DNA of 64,000 nucleotides from Methylomicrobium sp035916875 (lineage in GTDB: Bacteria > Pseudomonadota > Gammaproteobacteria > Methylococcales > Methylomonadaceae): assembly GCF_035916875.1 (NCBI RefSeq), contig NZ_JAXUHN010000085.1, forward strand, positions 80,332 through 144,331. The letters run 5' to 3'. The notes beneath the pieces are model-generated. The model made no database searches. It was not told where the DNA came from and saw nothing but the letters and a program-made list of their open reading frames with translations. Position 1 is the stretch's first letter; each line of letters starts with the position of its first letter. Positions 1 to 9,292 of this stretch are shown in pieces. The translations under genes and the position numbers were made by a program.

Positions 1-618
1 TTCGACGGAATGCGAGAACAGGTCGAGGAAGATTTGGCGAACTCGGCCTGCTTACTGAAGGCGTGCGGCGCTTATCAACTAGCTATTGCCAATACCCCGG
101 AGAGCAGGCAGAAAGCATGGGCGGGCCGCAAAGCAGCGTTTCCTGCCGCCGGCCGGATCAGTCCTGATTATTACTGCATGGACGGCACGATTCCGCGCCG
201 CTTTCTGGCCGCTACGTTGAAAAAGATTGCAAAATTATCCGAAGATTACGGATTGGCGGTCGCGAATGTATTCCATGCTGGCGACGGCAATCTGCATCCG
301 CTGATTCTTTATGACGCGGGGAAGCCCGGCGAACTCGACAGGGCCGAGCAACTGGGCGGGGCGATTCTGGGTCATTGCGTCGCCGTTGGTGGCACGATTA
401 CCGGCGAGCATGGTGTTGGCATCGAAAAGTTGAATCAAATGTGTTTACAGTTTTCGGCAAGCGAATTGATGCAGTTTCAGGCGCTTAAACGCGCATTCGA
501 CCCGCAAGGTTTGTTGAATCCCGGCAAGGCAATTCCAAGTCTGCACCGCTGCGCGGAATGGGGGGCGATGCACGTGCATCAGGGCAACTTGCGTTTTCCG
601 GATATTGAACGGTTTTAG
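1..618 (+). CDS. glcD: GlcD-like FAD-binding oxidase, C-terminal part (cut by window edge)
   Basis: This is the C-terminal part of an FAD-linked oxidase of the glycolate/lactate/D-2-hydroxyacid dehydrogenase family. The frame is already open at base 1, so the N-terminal FAD-binding half lies outside the window. Visible family landmarks are VFHAGDGNLHPLIL, the region ITGEHGVGIEK, and the closing FDPQGLLNPGKA, all typical of the GlcD C-terminal cap domain. Such enzymes oxidise 2-hydroxyacids at the inner face of the membrane, usually with GlcE and GlcF partners. Which member this is cannot be told without the rest. After the canonical end there is an extra tail of about 30 residues. Confidence 0.85.
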   Translation, partial: FDGMREQVEEDLANSACLLKACGAYQLAIANTPESRQKAWAGRKAAFPAAGRISPDYYCMDGTIPRRFLAATLKKIAKLSEDYGLAVANVFHAGDGNLHPLILYDAGKPGELDRAEQLGGAILGHCVAVGGTITGEHGVGIEKLNQMCLQFSASELMQFQALKRAFDPQGLLNPGKAIPSLHRCAEWGAMHVHQGNLRFPDIERF

Positions 619-658
619 GCTCGAGTTGTGCGATCTAAACCCGGCTTTGTTGCGGTGG

Positions 659-1165
659 TCATATCAATTGGCCAAGCCCGAAAGCACCCAGATAGGTTGT
701 AATAAAATACAGCAAGGCGAGAATAACGCTCGCGAATATATTGATTTCAATGACTTTTTTGAATATGTAGGCGACCAGGGTAAAATCCCAGAAGATCAGT
801 GCAAACAGGATGTAGTAGCTGAAGGGATCGTCGCTGACGGTCAACCAGATCATCACCGGTATGATGAACAATGCGACGACATTCGCGCAGAGCATCATTG
901 CGGTCGTGACCTGCACGAAGCCGTACAGCGTTTTATTAAAAAACATCATCAGGCCGATAAAGAGCAGGGTCAAGCCAGTTTCGATCGTGACTTCGTAAAA
1001 TGACTCGAATGGGTCATCGGTCATGTTGGCCTGCAGGAAATACTCGATCAGGTAATAGAAAATCAGATTCTGTTTAAAAAAACTGGCCGATCGAGTCAAT
1101 TCGAGGGGGTTGTGCCGGAACCAGCATAAAGGCAGATATTGCCTGATGATGTCGACGGTTGCCAT
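659..1165 (-). CDS. Small integral membrane protein, unknown function
   Basis: A 168-residue protein with an N-terminal hydrophilic stretch followed by about four hydrophobic segments (near residues 62-77, 84-108, 117-135 and 143-165), so an inner-membrane protein. It has aromatic-rich segments such as YYLIEYFLQ and no catalytic motif that I recognise. It looks like a small Yip1-like or other uncharacterised membrane family, but I cannot name it. It lies just downstream of, and on the same strand as, the dynamin-like protein (about 45 bp apart), so the two are probably co-transcribed and may act on the membrane together. Confidence 0.65.
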   Translation of the reverse strand: MATVDIIRQYLPLCWFRHNPLELTRSASFFKQNLIFYYLIEYFLQANMTDDPFESFYEVTIETGLTLLFIGLMMFFNKTLYGFVQVTTAMMLCANVVALFIIPVMIWLTVSDDPFSYYILFALIFWDFTLVAYIFKKVIEINIFASVILALLYFITTYLGAFGLGQLI

Positions 1166-1210
1166 GGCGATTCTGACAGGTTAAGGAAGGGGCCGGCTGG
1201 AAATAATCGT

Positions 1211-2617
1211 CTACAATAGCTCCTTGGGGCCTTTGCTGTCCGAAAAAATATCGAAGAGTTGCGCATTGTAGGCGCTGAACGTATCGTTCAGGGACTGCAC
1301 GAGATCCTTGGTTTTTCCCGTTAAATGGGTCAGCCGACTTTTGGTTTTTTTATTCCAGAGGGCTGGTTCGGAAACCGGTAGCATCATGCGTGAAAAAGTC
1401 AGGTTTTTTTCAAACAAACCGGCCAGATTTTCGAGCAGATTCAGTTCTTTTTGGCGGTTGTTCAACTGAGTGATGATCGGCCTGGCGTGCAACCGACTGA
1501 AGATCAGGTGAATTGGCGTCATGATTGCGATCAGCACGAGGATCGTGATAGGCCCTAAAATCGGATCGATCAGCGTGGCCAAGACGATGCCGGTGTTGAT
1601 TTCCGCAAACAATGCCAGCACGATGAACAGGCTGAGCACCAGCAGGCTGGACATATTGACCCGATCTTTCCAGGTGGCGAGGGCTTTTTTGACTTCCGGA
1701 ATCACGACGTTTTCGATTTCGGCGATGTTGTCTTCGAGTGCCTGCAAAACGCGGTAAGTACGATCGTAGCCGACATTGGCGAGACGCTGATCAATCACGC
1801 TGAAATCAACTTTGCCGGGTTGTGGAATGAAGCCGGTTTCCTGACTCGGCAAAAGCATGAACTGGCCTGAAGAAATGCCGAGATCGGCTAGGCGCCGTTG
1901 CCAGGTAGAGATGATTTCGCCGGTTCTGGCGGAATTCAATGCGGCCGGCGCATCGATCAGGTAAACCAGTTTATTGGTATCCTGGTGCAATTGAATCTGT
2001 GTGATCAAATGATCCAGCAAAGGCGACGGCGTTTCGAAAGCATCGGTAAAGACGAACACCGTGTCGGAGTTTTCGATCGCATAAGAGATCAAAAAAGAGG
2101 TGACCGCGTTGGCCGGAGTCGCGCTGATGCTGGGGGCTTCGATGAACAGCTTGCCTTTCAGGTGGTCGCTCGGCAGCGTTTTGAGTTCCAGATAGGCGTT
2201 GACGCGGCTGCCTTCGCCCCGCTGCAATTGCTCGATCTTGTGGCTGATTTGATAAAACGGGAAGCGATGATCGACATCAAGCGCGGTGCCGGGCAAGATG
2301 GTCGGGCTGGTCTGGTTGTTGTGCAGCAGGACCGAAAATTTGTTATGGGAGGTTTGCAGGCCGGTTAACTGCAAATCGGAACCGAAATAACTGTTTATGA
2401 ATTTCGACTTGGCGTTTGAATTGCCGCCGATCAAACTGACGATCGGCCACCAGGAGCTTTTGGTCGCGGTGGTGCCATCCGCTTCGATCAGGCCGAGGTC
2501 GTATTCCAGTTGATCGAGTTCATGAAAGACTTTCGATGTTTTTTGTAAAATCGGGCTGTCGCTGGCGAAAAATTTTTCCAGATTTGACAGGTATTTGCTT
2601 ACAGTCTTTTCAGTCAT
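1211..2617 (-). CDS. Dynamin-like membrane GTPase-type protein with degenerate P-loop
   Basis: A 468-residue protein from the ATG at 2617; a GTG nine bases upstream is an alternative start. Around residue 65 is SLIGGNSNAKSKFINSYFG, which has the shape of a G1/P-loop but lacks the usual second glycine. A hydrophobic DTVFVFTD stretch and LVYLIDAP follow in place of G3/G4. The C-terminal half has two adjacent transmembrane segments (about residues 320-370) and then a helical tail rich in Leu, Asn and Lys. This architecture resembles bacterial dynamin-like or YcjX-like membrane-bound NTPases. Nucleotide binding is uncertain because of the altered P-loop. It precedes a small membrane protein in the same orientation. 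Confidence 0.55.
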   Translation of the reverse strand: MTEKTVSKYLSNLEKFFASDSPILQKTSKVFHELDQLEYDLGLIEADGTTATKSSWWPIVSLIGGNSNAKSKFINSYFGSDLQLTGLQTSHNKFSVLLHNNQTSPTILPGTALDVDHRFPFYQISHKIEQLQRGEGSRVNAYLELKTLPSDHLKGKLFIEAPSISATPANAVTSFLISYAIENSDTVFVFTDAFETPSPLLDHLITQIQLHQDTNKLVYLIDAPAALNSARTGEIISTWQRRLADLGISSGQFMLLPSQETGFIPQPGKVDFSVIDQRLANVGYDRTYRVLQALEDNIAEIENVVIPEVKKALATWKDRVNMSSLLVLSLFIVLALFAEINTGIVLATLIDPILGPITILVLIAIMTPIHLIFSRLHARPIITQLNNRQKELNLLENLAGLFEKNLTFSRMMLPVSEPALWNKKTKSRLTHLTGKTKDLVQSLNDTFSAYNAQLFDIFSDSKGPKELL

Positions 2618-2626
2618 TGTCTTCAC

Positions 2627-3179
2627 ACCGGTTTGTTAAATTTATTATTCTTGGTATAAAAAGCCGGATGCTTGGAGCCATGTGCCGGGAGAGGCACTGA
2701 TCTTAGCGTTCAGTATCCCGGATGTCATGGTTGACCGCATAGGGCTAGCTACCGGTTTGTTAAGCCGTGTTTTACGGTTGTTAACTCATCTTACCGTTAT
2801 TTTTTTAGACATGAGTGCTTAACGAAGCGGTTACAAAAACCGTTGCTCCCTGCTTGGAAAGAAAGCCGTAAAAAGAGCGTATTAGTATGATGATACAAAA
2901 AATGGAGCAAATATTAAAGGTATTTTATTGTCAAATGATTGGTAGCGGCTGGGCCTCGAAGGCGATCGTCGGCTTGATGCGGAACTTGGTTTTAACCGAT
3001 CGCCGCATTGAAAAGTCTTTTTTTATCAAGGGTTTGTGTTTTATCTGGCGCTTCCGTCAAGCCGTGAGAGTCGATTGATTCGTATATTTTTATCCACCGT
3101 AGGCGGCGAATTTGTGTATATTTGTCGAGTTTTAACCGGGCCGGTTATCGTCCTATCACGTTCGAATGGCTGATCATCC
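2627..3179. other. Intergenic region with a 13-bp direct repeat
   Basis: This 553-bp stretch lies between the divergent dynamin-like gene and the lipoprotein gene. ACCGGTTTGTTAA occurs twice and identically, at 2627-2639 and 2751-2763. A 63-codon reading frame at 2887-3078 has no convincing ribosome site or family resemblance, so I do not call it a gene. Promoters for both flanking genes must lie here, but I see no strong consensus. Confidence 0.4.
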
Positions 3180-3563
3180 ATGAAGCTGCCGTACTTTCTT
3201 CGCTTGTTTAGAGTGATTCTGGTCGTCCTGTTACAGGGATGCACGCTGCCGTATGTTGGCGATTTCGGGGGCACTGGACTGAGTAAAGAAGAGTTTGCGC
3301 ACTATGTCGAAGAGGTGTTCCGCTTTCAAAACCGGATGACCAGCGAAGTGATGATGCTGACGGAGGCAGATGAGGGCGGTAATTTTACCGACGTATTGAA
3401 GGCCGAACAACATATGCAGCAGGTCTGTGCACCGTTGAATGAATATGTATCCCGTGATATTGACGGACTCGGCAGCGGTCTGACATTGCGGCGTCAAGTC
3501 GTCAAAACGGCCCTTGATTGTGACCACGCCGCGCATGAAGTCGAGGTGTTGTTGAAACGTTAG
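3180..3563 (+). CDS. Small lipoprotein, unknown function
   Basis: A 127-residue protein with an N-terminal signal (Arg-containing n-region, hydrophobic VILVVLL) ending in a lipobox LLQGC, so the mature protein should be lipid-anchored at Cys21. The mature part is mostly helical and polar. It contains two further cysteines (QQVCAP and LDCDH), which could form a disulfide in the periplasm. I recognise no family. It stands alone, with convergent nadB downstream. Confidence 0.65.
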   Translation: MKLPYFLRLFRVILVVLLQGCTLPYVGDFGGTGLSKEEFAHYVEEVFRFQNRMTSEVMMLTEADEGGNFTDVLKAEQHMQQVCAPLNEYVSRDIDGLGSGLTLRRQVVKTALDCDHAAHEVEVLLKR

Positions 3564-3623
3564 GTAGGCCGATCGGTTTAGGGGGCAGCTAGTGTTGCGG
3601 AAACGGGGTTTATGGGTGATTTT

Positions 3624-5276
3624 TCATTCTCCCATCTCGTAGGTATTGCGTCCTTTCAGCCGCACCGGTTGCAAAATGGTGGGCTGCGGCGGTCTGCTCT
3701 GGTCGATCTCGGGATAATCCAGCGTGTAATGCAGGCCGCGGCTTTCCTTGCGCAACATAGCGCTGCGGATGATCAATTCGGCGACGATCACCAAGTTTCG
3801 CAGTTCGAGCAGGTCGCTGGTGACACGGAAATTGCCGTAATACTCGGCGATTTCTTTTTTGAGCAGTTCGACGCGGTTCCGCGCCCGGTGCAGTCGTTTG
3901 TCGGTTCTGACGATACCGACATAGTCCCACATGAAGTTTCTGAGCTCGTTCCAGTTGTGCGATACGACGACTTCTTCATCGGAATCGGCGACCATCGATT
4001 CATCCCAGGCCGGAAGCAAAGGCGGCGGGGCAATCTCTGGCAGTTTCCTGGCCAGATCGATATGCGCGCGCTCCGCGAACACCAGGCATTCGAGTAGCGA
4101 GTTGCTGGCCATCCGGTTCGCGCCGTGCAGGCCGGTGCAGGCGACTTCGCCGATCGCGTAAAGATTGGCGATATCGGTGCGCGCATAGCTGTCGGTCAAT
4201 ACGCCGCCGCAGGTGTAATGGGCTGCCGGCACCACCGGAATCGGCTGTTTCGTAATGTCGATATCGTATTCGAGGCACTGTTGGTAAATGGTCGGGAAGT
4301 GCTCGCGGATGAAGGCTTCGGGCTTGTGGCTGATGTCAAGATAGACGCAGTCGATGCCCCGCTTTTTGATCTCGGCGTCGATCGCGCGGGCGACGATGTC
4401 GCGCGGCGCGAGTTCGCCGCGTGGATCATAGTTTTGCATGAACGGAGACCCGTTGGGCAGGATCAGTTTGCCGCCTTCGCCGCGGACTGCTTCGCTGATC
4501 AAAAATGCGCGCGCCTCGGGATGATACAGGCAGGTCGGATGAAACTGCATAAACTCCATGTTGCTGACCCGGCAGCCCGCGCGCCAGGCCAATGCAATGC
4601 CGTCGCCGGTCGAGCTTTGCGGATTGGTGCTGTAGAGATACACTTTATTTGCGCCGCCGGTCGCCAATACCACGGCGCGTGCGGCGATCGTTTTGACCTG
4701 TTGTTTTTGGGTGTTCAGGACATACGCGCCGAGAATGCGTCTGCCGATCGGGCTGGCGCTGTCAGAGCATGAGCCGGTAATCAGTTCGACAACGTTATGA
4801 TTTTCAAGAAGATCGATATTGGCATGTTCGCGCGCGCGTTCGATCAGCGATAAGGAGACTGCCTTGCCTGTCGCATCGGCGGTATGCACGATGCGCCGAT
4901 GCGAATGACCGCCCTCGCGGTGCAGGTGCAATTTTAATTCGCCGGATTCGGTTTCTTCCTCGGTAAAGACCACGCCCTGGCTGCGCAGCCAGTTGATCGA
5001 GCTTTTGCCGTGCGTCACGGTTAATCTGACGATATCCGGGTCGCAAAGCCCGGCGCCGGCATCCAGGGTGTCCTCGATATGCGATTCGATCGAGTCTTCG
5101 GCGTCGAACACGGCGGAAATGCCGCCTTGTGCGTAAAAAGTGCTGCCTTCGGTTAACGCGAATTTCGAGAGTACCGCGAGTTTAATCCCATGTTCGGCTA
5201 ATTTTAAGGCTAAACTTAAGCCGGCGCCGCCGCTGCCAACGATTAATACGTCATAAGGTGTTGCTGAATTGTGCAT
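3624..5276 (-). CDS. nadB: L-aspartate oxidase
   Basis: A 550-residue FAD enzyme that oxidises L-aspartate to iminoaspartate, the first step of de novo NAD synthesis; its partner quinolinate synthase is encoded at 32796-33893 in this window. The FAD dinucleotide motif GSGGAG is at residues 14-19. FYAQGGISAVF follows near residue 50, then the substrate-site region REGGHSHRRIVH, and the fumarate-reductase-family signature NRMASNSLLE near residue 395. Length and order of motifs match NadB rather than SdhA/FrdA. It is divergent from rpoE, with about 290 bp between them. Confidence 0.97.
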   Translation of the reverse strand: MHNSATPYDVLIVGSGGAGLSLALKLAEHGIKLAVLSKFALTEGSTFYAQGGISAVFDAEDSIESHIEDTLDAGAGLCDPDIVRLTVTHGKSSINWLRSQGVVFTEEETESGELKLHLHREGGHSHRRIVHTADATGKAVSLSLIERAREHANIDLLENHNVVELITGSCSDSASPIGRRILGAYVLNTQKQQVKTIAARAVVLATGGANKVYLYSTNPQSSTGDGIALAWRAGCRVSNMEFMQFHPTCLYHPEARAFLISEAVRGEGGKLILPNGSPFMQNYDPRGELAPRDIVARAIDAEIKKRGIDCVYLDISHKPEAFIREHFPTIYQQCLEYDIDITKQPIPVVPAAHYTCGGVLTDSYARTDIANLYAIGEVACTGLHGANRMASNSLLECLVFAERAHIDLARKLPEIAPPPLLPAWDESMVADSDEEVVVSHNWNELRNFMWDYVGIVRTDKRLHRARNRVELLKKEIAEYYGNFRVTSDLLELRNLVIVAELIIRSAMLRKESRGLHYTLDYPEIDQSRPPQPTILQPVRLKGRNTYEMGE

Positions 5277-5564
5277 CTAAAATTACAGGAAGGTATGCGG
5301 AATGGGTAATCAGGCGTTGATCAGTGGTTTTGCGGCTCTGGGCAAACAGCAATGAATTTGATTGAATTGAAGCTATAATTAATCAACGGCTTATGTTCTT
5401 GGTATGCGGCGTCGCAAGGATAAATGAGTATCTGTGCAAGGGCCGGACTGGCTTAGTTGGCAAGCATGATGGATAATAACGGTTTTTACCGTGATAGCAA
5501 TTTTTTTTGTCACAGCAGAACTAATGCGGTTTAATTCTGTCCATTCTACCATCCAAGAACACAA

Positions 5565-6155
5565 GTGAAGAGTCATTCAAGGGCTAGCGAACAATTGGAC
5601 GAAGACTTGGTATTGCGCGTACAGCAGGGCGATAAGTCCGCGTATGACCTTTTAGTGATCAAGTATCAGCATAAAATCGTTCAATTGGTCAATCGCTATG
5701 TTAAAGATCCTAGCGAGTCTCAGGATGTCGCGCAGGAGGCTTTTATCAAAGCCTACCGGGCGCTGGGCAGCTTTCGAGGTGAAAGTGCTTTCTATACCTG
5801 GCTCTATCGGATCGCAATCAATACCGCGAAAAACTATCTGATGTCGAGATCAAGACGGAATGTCGACATGCAGATAGACGTCCAGGATGCGGAAGTCTAT
5901 GAAAATCTGCCTCAACTGCATGGCCAGGAAACGCCCGAAAGGGAACTGCTCAGCCGGGAAATCGTCGAGACAATCAAAACGGCGATTGCAAAATTGCCTG
6001 AAGAAATGCGGGTGGCCATTATGCTGAGGGAGTTTGAAGGAATGAGTTATGAGGAGATTGCTCAGGCGATGGATTGCCCAGTTGGTACGGTGCGTTCACG
6101 CATTTTTAGAGCGCGTGAAGCGATCGATAATAAATTAACCCCCTTGCTCGATTGA
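5565..6155 (+). CDS. rpoE: ECF sigma factor RpoE (AlgU type)
   Basis: A 196-residue group-IV sigma factor for envelope stress. Region 2 contains KYQHKIVQLVNRYV and DVAQEAFIKAYRALGSFRG, then FYTWLYRIAINTAKN. Region 4 has MLREFEGMSYEEIAQAMD and the DNA-recognition helix CPVGTVRSRIFRAREAID. The start is a GTG at 5565, which aligns with known RpoE N-termini; no nearer ATG fits. It heads the rpoE-rseA-rseB-mucD operon, and the next gene begins 12 bp downstream. Autoregulation by sigma E is usual for the family, but I could not fix the promoter by eye. Confidence 0.96.
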   Translation: MKSHSRASEQLDEDLVLRVQQGDKSAYDLLVIKYQHKIVQLVNRYVKDPSESQDVAQEAFIKAYRALGSFRGESAFYTWLYRIAINTAKNYLMSRSRRNVDMQIDVQDAEVYENLPQLHGQETPERELLSREIVETIKTAIAKLPEEMRVAIMLREFEGMSYEEIAQAMDCPVGTVRSRIFRAREAIDNKLTPLLD

Positions 6156-6167
6156 CGGTGATATTCG

Positions 6168-6722
6168 ATGCATGAAGATCTAATGCAAAAAATTTCTCAA
6201 CTTCTGGACGATGAGCTTCCTCAAAAAGAAGCCTTGAGTCTCTTGCAAAAAATACGGACCCGTTCCGATTTGAACAACAAGATGCGCCGTTATGAGGCAA
6301 TCACTTACGCAATCAAAAACCACGAGATGTCGGTATCGTCAACGTCCGATTTCGTTGCCTCGGTCAGTAGCCGGATTCAGCGCGAGCCGACTTACATGAT
6401 TCCGAATGCGGAGCGCCGTGTGGTTCGAGAACGGCGTCTTACGCGCTCGCATAAAATTGCTGCCACAGCGGCATCGGTCGCGATAATTGCGTTTGTCGCC
6501 CACACGCAGCGTCACGAACCGGCCAGTAATATTCAGGTTGCCACGGCTAAACCGCCGGTCAAGCAAGTCCCGCAAATGGCCGAAATAGAAACGCCTCGAG
6601 ATTCTTATCCGGTCAATCAACAAATCAACGATTATTTGCAGGCCCACAGCAGCATTTATACTACTAATGATCAGGCTGGTTTTCAGCCCTATGCACAAGT
6701 TACTCATTACAGTCAAAAATGA
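6168..6722 (+). CDS. rseA: Anti-sigma-E factor RseA/MucA
   Basis: A 184-residue single-pass inner-membrane protein expected to hold RpoE inactive. The N-terminal cytoplasmic anti-sigma domain carries the typical opening MQKISQLLDDELP. One transmembrane segment lies near residues 103-116 (IAATAASVAIIAFV). A periplasmic tail follows, where RseB would bind and site-1 cleavage would occur. It is sandwiched between rpoE and rseB and overlaps rseB by four bases (ATGA), which indicates coupled translation. Sequence similarity of this family is low, so the call rests largely on context and topology. Confidence 0.9.
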   Translation: MHEDLMQKISQLLDDELPQKEALSLLQKIRTRSDLNNKMRRYEAITYAIKNHEMSVSSTSDFVASVSSRIQREPTYMIPNAERRVVRERRLTRSHKIAATAASVAIIAFVAHTQRHEPASNIQVATAKPPVKQVPQMAEIETPRDSYPVNQQINDYLQAHSSIYTTNDQAGFQPYAQVTHYSQK

Positions 6723-7672
6723 CCGTGGTTGTTCGCTTTATCCTGCTATTTTTCTTCTCAATCGGATCGGCTTCAGCTGAAGACAGTAAATTAACCGCGA
6801 AGCAAATCCTGGCAAATATGATTCAGGCCATGGGGGCTCTCAATTACGAGGGCACCGTCGTGTTTTTGCGCAACAGCAAGCTCGAAACGATGAAATATTT
6901 TCATGCGGCGGAGCAAGGCAGGGAGCAGGAGCGGTTGGTATCGTTGAATTCGCCCTTGAGGGAAGTCGTCAGAAATGGCGATCAGGTTAGTTGCCGATAC
7001 AATGACACGCAAACCGTCGTTTTCGACCATAGGCCCTACGAGCGTTCGTTTTTGGTCAACTTTTCGAGAAGTCTTGATGAGCTGGCCAACCTTTATGACT
7101 TTGCGCTGTCCGGCGAAGAAGATGTGGCGATGTTTCCGGCCTATGTCATCGATATTCGGCCGAAAGACGAATTTCGTTACGCGCGGAGGATTTGGGTAGA
7201 AAAGCTACAGTTTTTGCCGCTGAAGGTCGCGGTGTATGATCTTTCCGGCGCGCTTCTCGAACAAGTGGTGTTTACCGAGCAGCATGTCAAGGAAGCATTG
7301 CCTTTTAGCGAGGTGCAGTCGGCGAATGCCAATTCGCAAAGCCAAGCGATAAAAGACAATAATCCCGGCAAGCTGCGGTTCATCGTTACGAATCCGCCCG
7401 TCGGATTCAAAGAAATATATTTTGCGCGCAGAACAATGCATGATTCTCGTTTACCCGTTGATCATTTGCTGATGACTGATGGTTTGGCGTCGATTTCGGT
7501 GTATATGGAAAACAAAAATCCCGACTTGGCGTCAGGTCCGAGGTCAGTCGGTGTGGTCAACTTCTATAGCCGCAATCTCGATGATTATCAGGTCACGGCG
7601 ATGGGCGAAGTACCGCCGTTAACGGTGAAAACCATTGCCGAAGGCATCGGGATTAAATACGGCAGCCGTTGA
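6719..7672 (+). CDS. rseB: Periplasmic sigma-E regulator RseB/MucB
   Basis: A 317-residue protein with a cleavable signal peptide ending near ASA-ED (residues 20-22). The N-terminal LolA-like domain shows NYEGTVVFLRN and the pair of phrases ICR/RNGDQVSCRY and DHRPYERSF, typical of RseB. The smaller C-terminal domain contains LPVDHLLMTDGLASISVYME. RseB shields RseA from proteolysis and senses mislocalised envelope components. Its start overlaps the end of rseA, and mucD follows about 140 bp downstream. Confidence 0.93.
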   Translation: MTVVVRFILLFFFSIGSASAEDSKLTAKQILANMIQAMGALNYEGTVVFLRNSKLETMKYFHAAEQGREQERLVSLNSPLREVVRNGDQVSCRYNDTQTVVFDHRPYERSFLVNFSRSLDELANLYDFALSGEEDVAMFPAYVIDIRPKDEFRYARRIWVEKLQFLPLKVAVYDLSGALLEQVVFTEQHVKEALPFSEVQSANANSQSQAIKDNNPGKLRFIVTNPPVGFKEIYFARRTMHDSRLPVDHLLMTDGLASISVYMENKNPDLASGPRSVGVVNFYSRNLDDYQVTAMGEVPPLTVKTIAEGIGIKYGSR

Positions 7673-7814
7673 GGCCTTCCAAAGGTCAGGCATTTGGGCA
7701 GGCCTCAAGCGAAGGAGTTATTTTTTGAGTTTTTACTGTGTACACGGCCCTACAGGCCATCGGTAGCATGGCTGGTAGGTGATCAATTTTATGTTATTGG
7801 AAGTAGAGATTTTT

Positions 7815-9221
7815 ATGCTTAAAAGGCTTGGTTGGTGTGTTTTTCTGGTCTTTTTGTTCAGTCACGAGGTTTACGCGCAGCTGCCTGATTTTACCGAAAT
7901 GGTCAAAAAAAATGGTGTAGCGGTCGTCAATATCAGTACTACCCAAAAAGCATCTCCGGAAACCAGCAGTCTTCCCCAGGAACAGCAACTGCCCGAAGAC
8001 TTGCCGCCCGAAATGGAAGAGTTTTTTAAACACTTTTTCAATGCGCCCGGTGGTGATTCCGTCCCCAGGGATACGCAGTCGCTGGGTTCGGGATTCATCA
8101 TCTCGACGGATGGTTATGTACTGACCAATCACCACGTCGTAAAGGATGCCGACGAGATTGTTGTCAAGTTAACCGATAGAAGAGAGCTGGTCGCAAAACT
8201 GGTTGGCTCCGATGCGCGCACCGATGTGGCGTTATTGAAAGTGGATGCGAAAGACTTGCCGATAGTGACGATCGGTTCGCCGGAAAAATTACAAGTCGGC
8301 GAATGGGTGCTCGCGATCGGCTCACCTTTCGGCTTCGAACAGTCGGTGACAGCCGGTATTGTCAGCGCGAAAGGGCGCAGTCTGCCCGGCGGCAATTATG
8401 TGCCGTTCATTCAGACCGACGTCGCGATCAATCCAGGCAATTCCGGCGGCCCCTTATTTAACATGGAAGGTGAGGTCGTCGGCATCAATTCGCAGATATA
8501 TAGCCGGACCGGCGGTTTCATGGGCTTGTCATTCGCGATCCCGATGGATGTCGTGATGAATGTCGTCGACCAGATCAAAACGAAGGGCAAGGTGTCGCGG
8601 GGTTGGCTGGGTGTGCAGATTCAGGATGTGACCCGCGAATTGGCCGAGTCGTTCGGCATGAAGCGTCCGCATGGCGCGCTGGTCGCGAAAATCGTGCCAG
8701 GCAGTCCCGCCGAAAAAGCGGATATTCAGATTGGCGATATCATCACTGAATTCAATGGACACGAAATCGAATCCTCGGGCGAATTGCCGCCGATGGTCGG
8801 TATGACTCCGATCGACGAAAAAGCGGAACTCAAGCTGATACGGCAGGGCGAGACGAAGACCGTGTCGATCCGGATTGGACTCTTGCCTGAGCAGGAAGAG
8901 AAATTGGCGGATGTCGGCGGCAAAGGCGAAGCAAAACCCGACAATAAACTCGGCATCTCGGTGACCGAATTGACCTCCGAGCAACGGGAAGCGCTTGAAA
9001 TCGCGAAGAATGGCGTGCTCGTGAAAAGTGTCGGCAAGGGACCTGCGAAAGATGCCGGTATTCAACCGGGCGATGTGATCCTGCGCATTCAGAGCAGCGT
9101 GATCAAAAATGTCGCCGATTTTTCTAAGGTTGTCAAAAATCTACCGGAAGGGAAATCGATTGCTTTGTTGGTTCAACGCCGCGGCAATCCGGTATTCCTG
9201 GCGCTGAAAATAGGCAAGTAA
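7815..9221 (+). CDS. mucD: DegP/MucD-type periplasmic serine protease with two PDZ domains
   Basis: A 468-residue HtrA-family protease. The start at 7815 gives a clean signal peptide (MLKRLGWCVFLVFLFSHEVYAQ). The trypsin-like domain carries the catalytic triad: His in TNHHVVKDADE, Asp in ARTDVALLKV and Ser in NPGNSGGPLFN. Two PDZ domains follow, recognisable by RGWLGVQIQDV and LGISVTELTSE with AGIQPGDVILRIQ. It degrades misfolded envelope proteins and closes the rpoE operon, the arrangement known for algU-mucABCD, here without mucC. A possible terminator follows. Confidence 0.95.
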   Translation: MLKRLGWCVFLVFLFSHEVYAQLPDFTEMVKKNGVAVVNISTTQKASPETSSLPQEQQLPEDLPPEMEEFFKHFFNAPGGDSVPRDTQSLGSGFIISTDGYVLTNHHVVKDADEIVVKLTDRRELVAKLVGSDARTDVALLKVDAKDLPIVTIGSPEKLQVGEWVLAIGSPFGFEQSVTAGIVSAKGRSLPGGNYVPFIQTDVAINPGNSGGPLFNMEGEVVGINSQIYSRTGGFMGLSFAIPMDVVMNVVDQIKTKGKVSRGWLGVQIQDVTRELAESFGMKRPHGALVAKIVPGSPAEKADIQIGDIITEFNGHEIESSGELPPMVGMTPIDEKAELKLIRQGETKTVSIRIGLLPEQEEKLADVGGKGEAKPDNKLGISVTELTSEQREALEIAKNGVLVKSVGKGPAKDAGIQPGDVILRIQSSVIKNVADFSKVVKNLPEGKSIALLVQRRGNPVFLALKIGK

Positions 9222-9242
9222 TTAAACTTGTTTTTTGTCCTC

Positions 9243-9270
9243 GGACCAACCTGCATGTGCTGGTTGGTCT
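9243..9270. terminator. Hairpin between convergent mucD and HIT genes
   Basis: GACCAACC and GGTTGGTC pair as an 8-bp stem (9244-9251 with 9262-9269) around a 10-base loop. The site sits between two converging genes, where a bidirectional stop is expected. There is no clear T-run right after it on the plus strand, so this is a possible rather than a typical rho-independent terminator. Confidence 0.4.
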
Positions 9271-9292
9271 GGGCTGCCTTCCTGATTAAACC

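Noticed and set aside
605..1003. 132-codon open frame overlapping the membrane protein gene on the other strand
   Set aside because: Its translation is a charged, low-information sequence, while the minus strand encodes a clear multi-helix membrane protein.
2887..3078. 63-codon open frame after the dynamin-like gene
   Set aside because: No ribosome site, no family resemblance, and odd composition; it could be chance.
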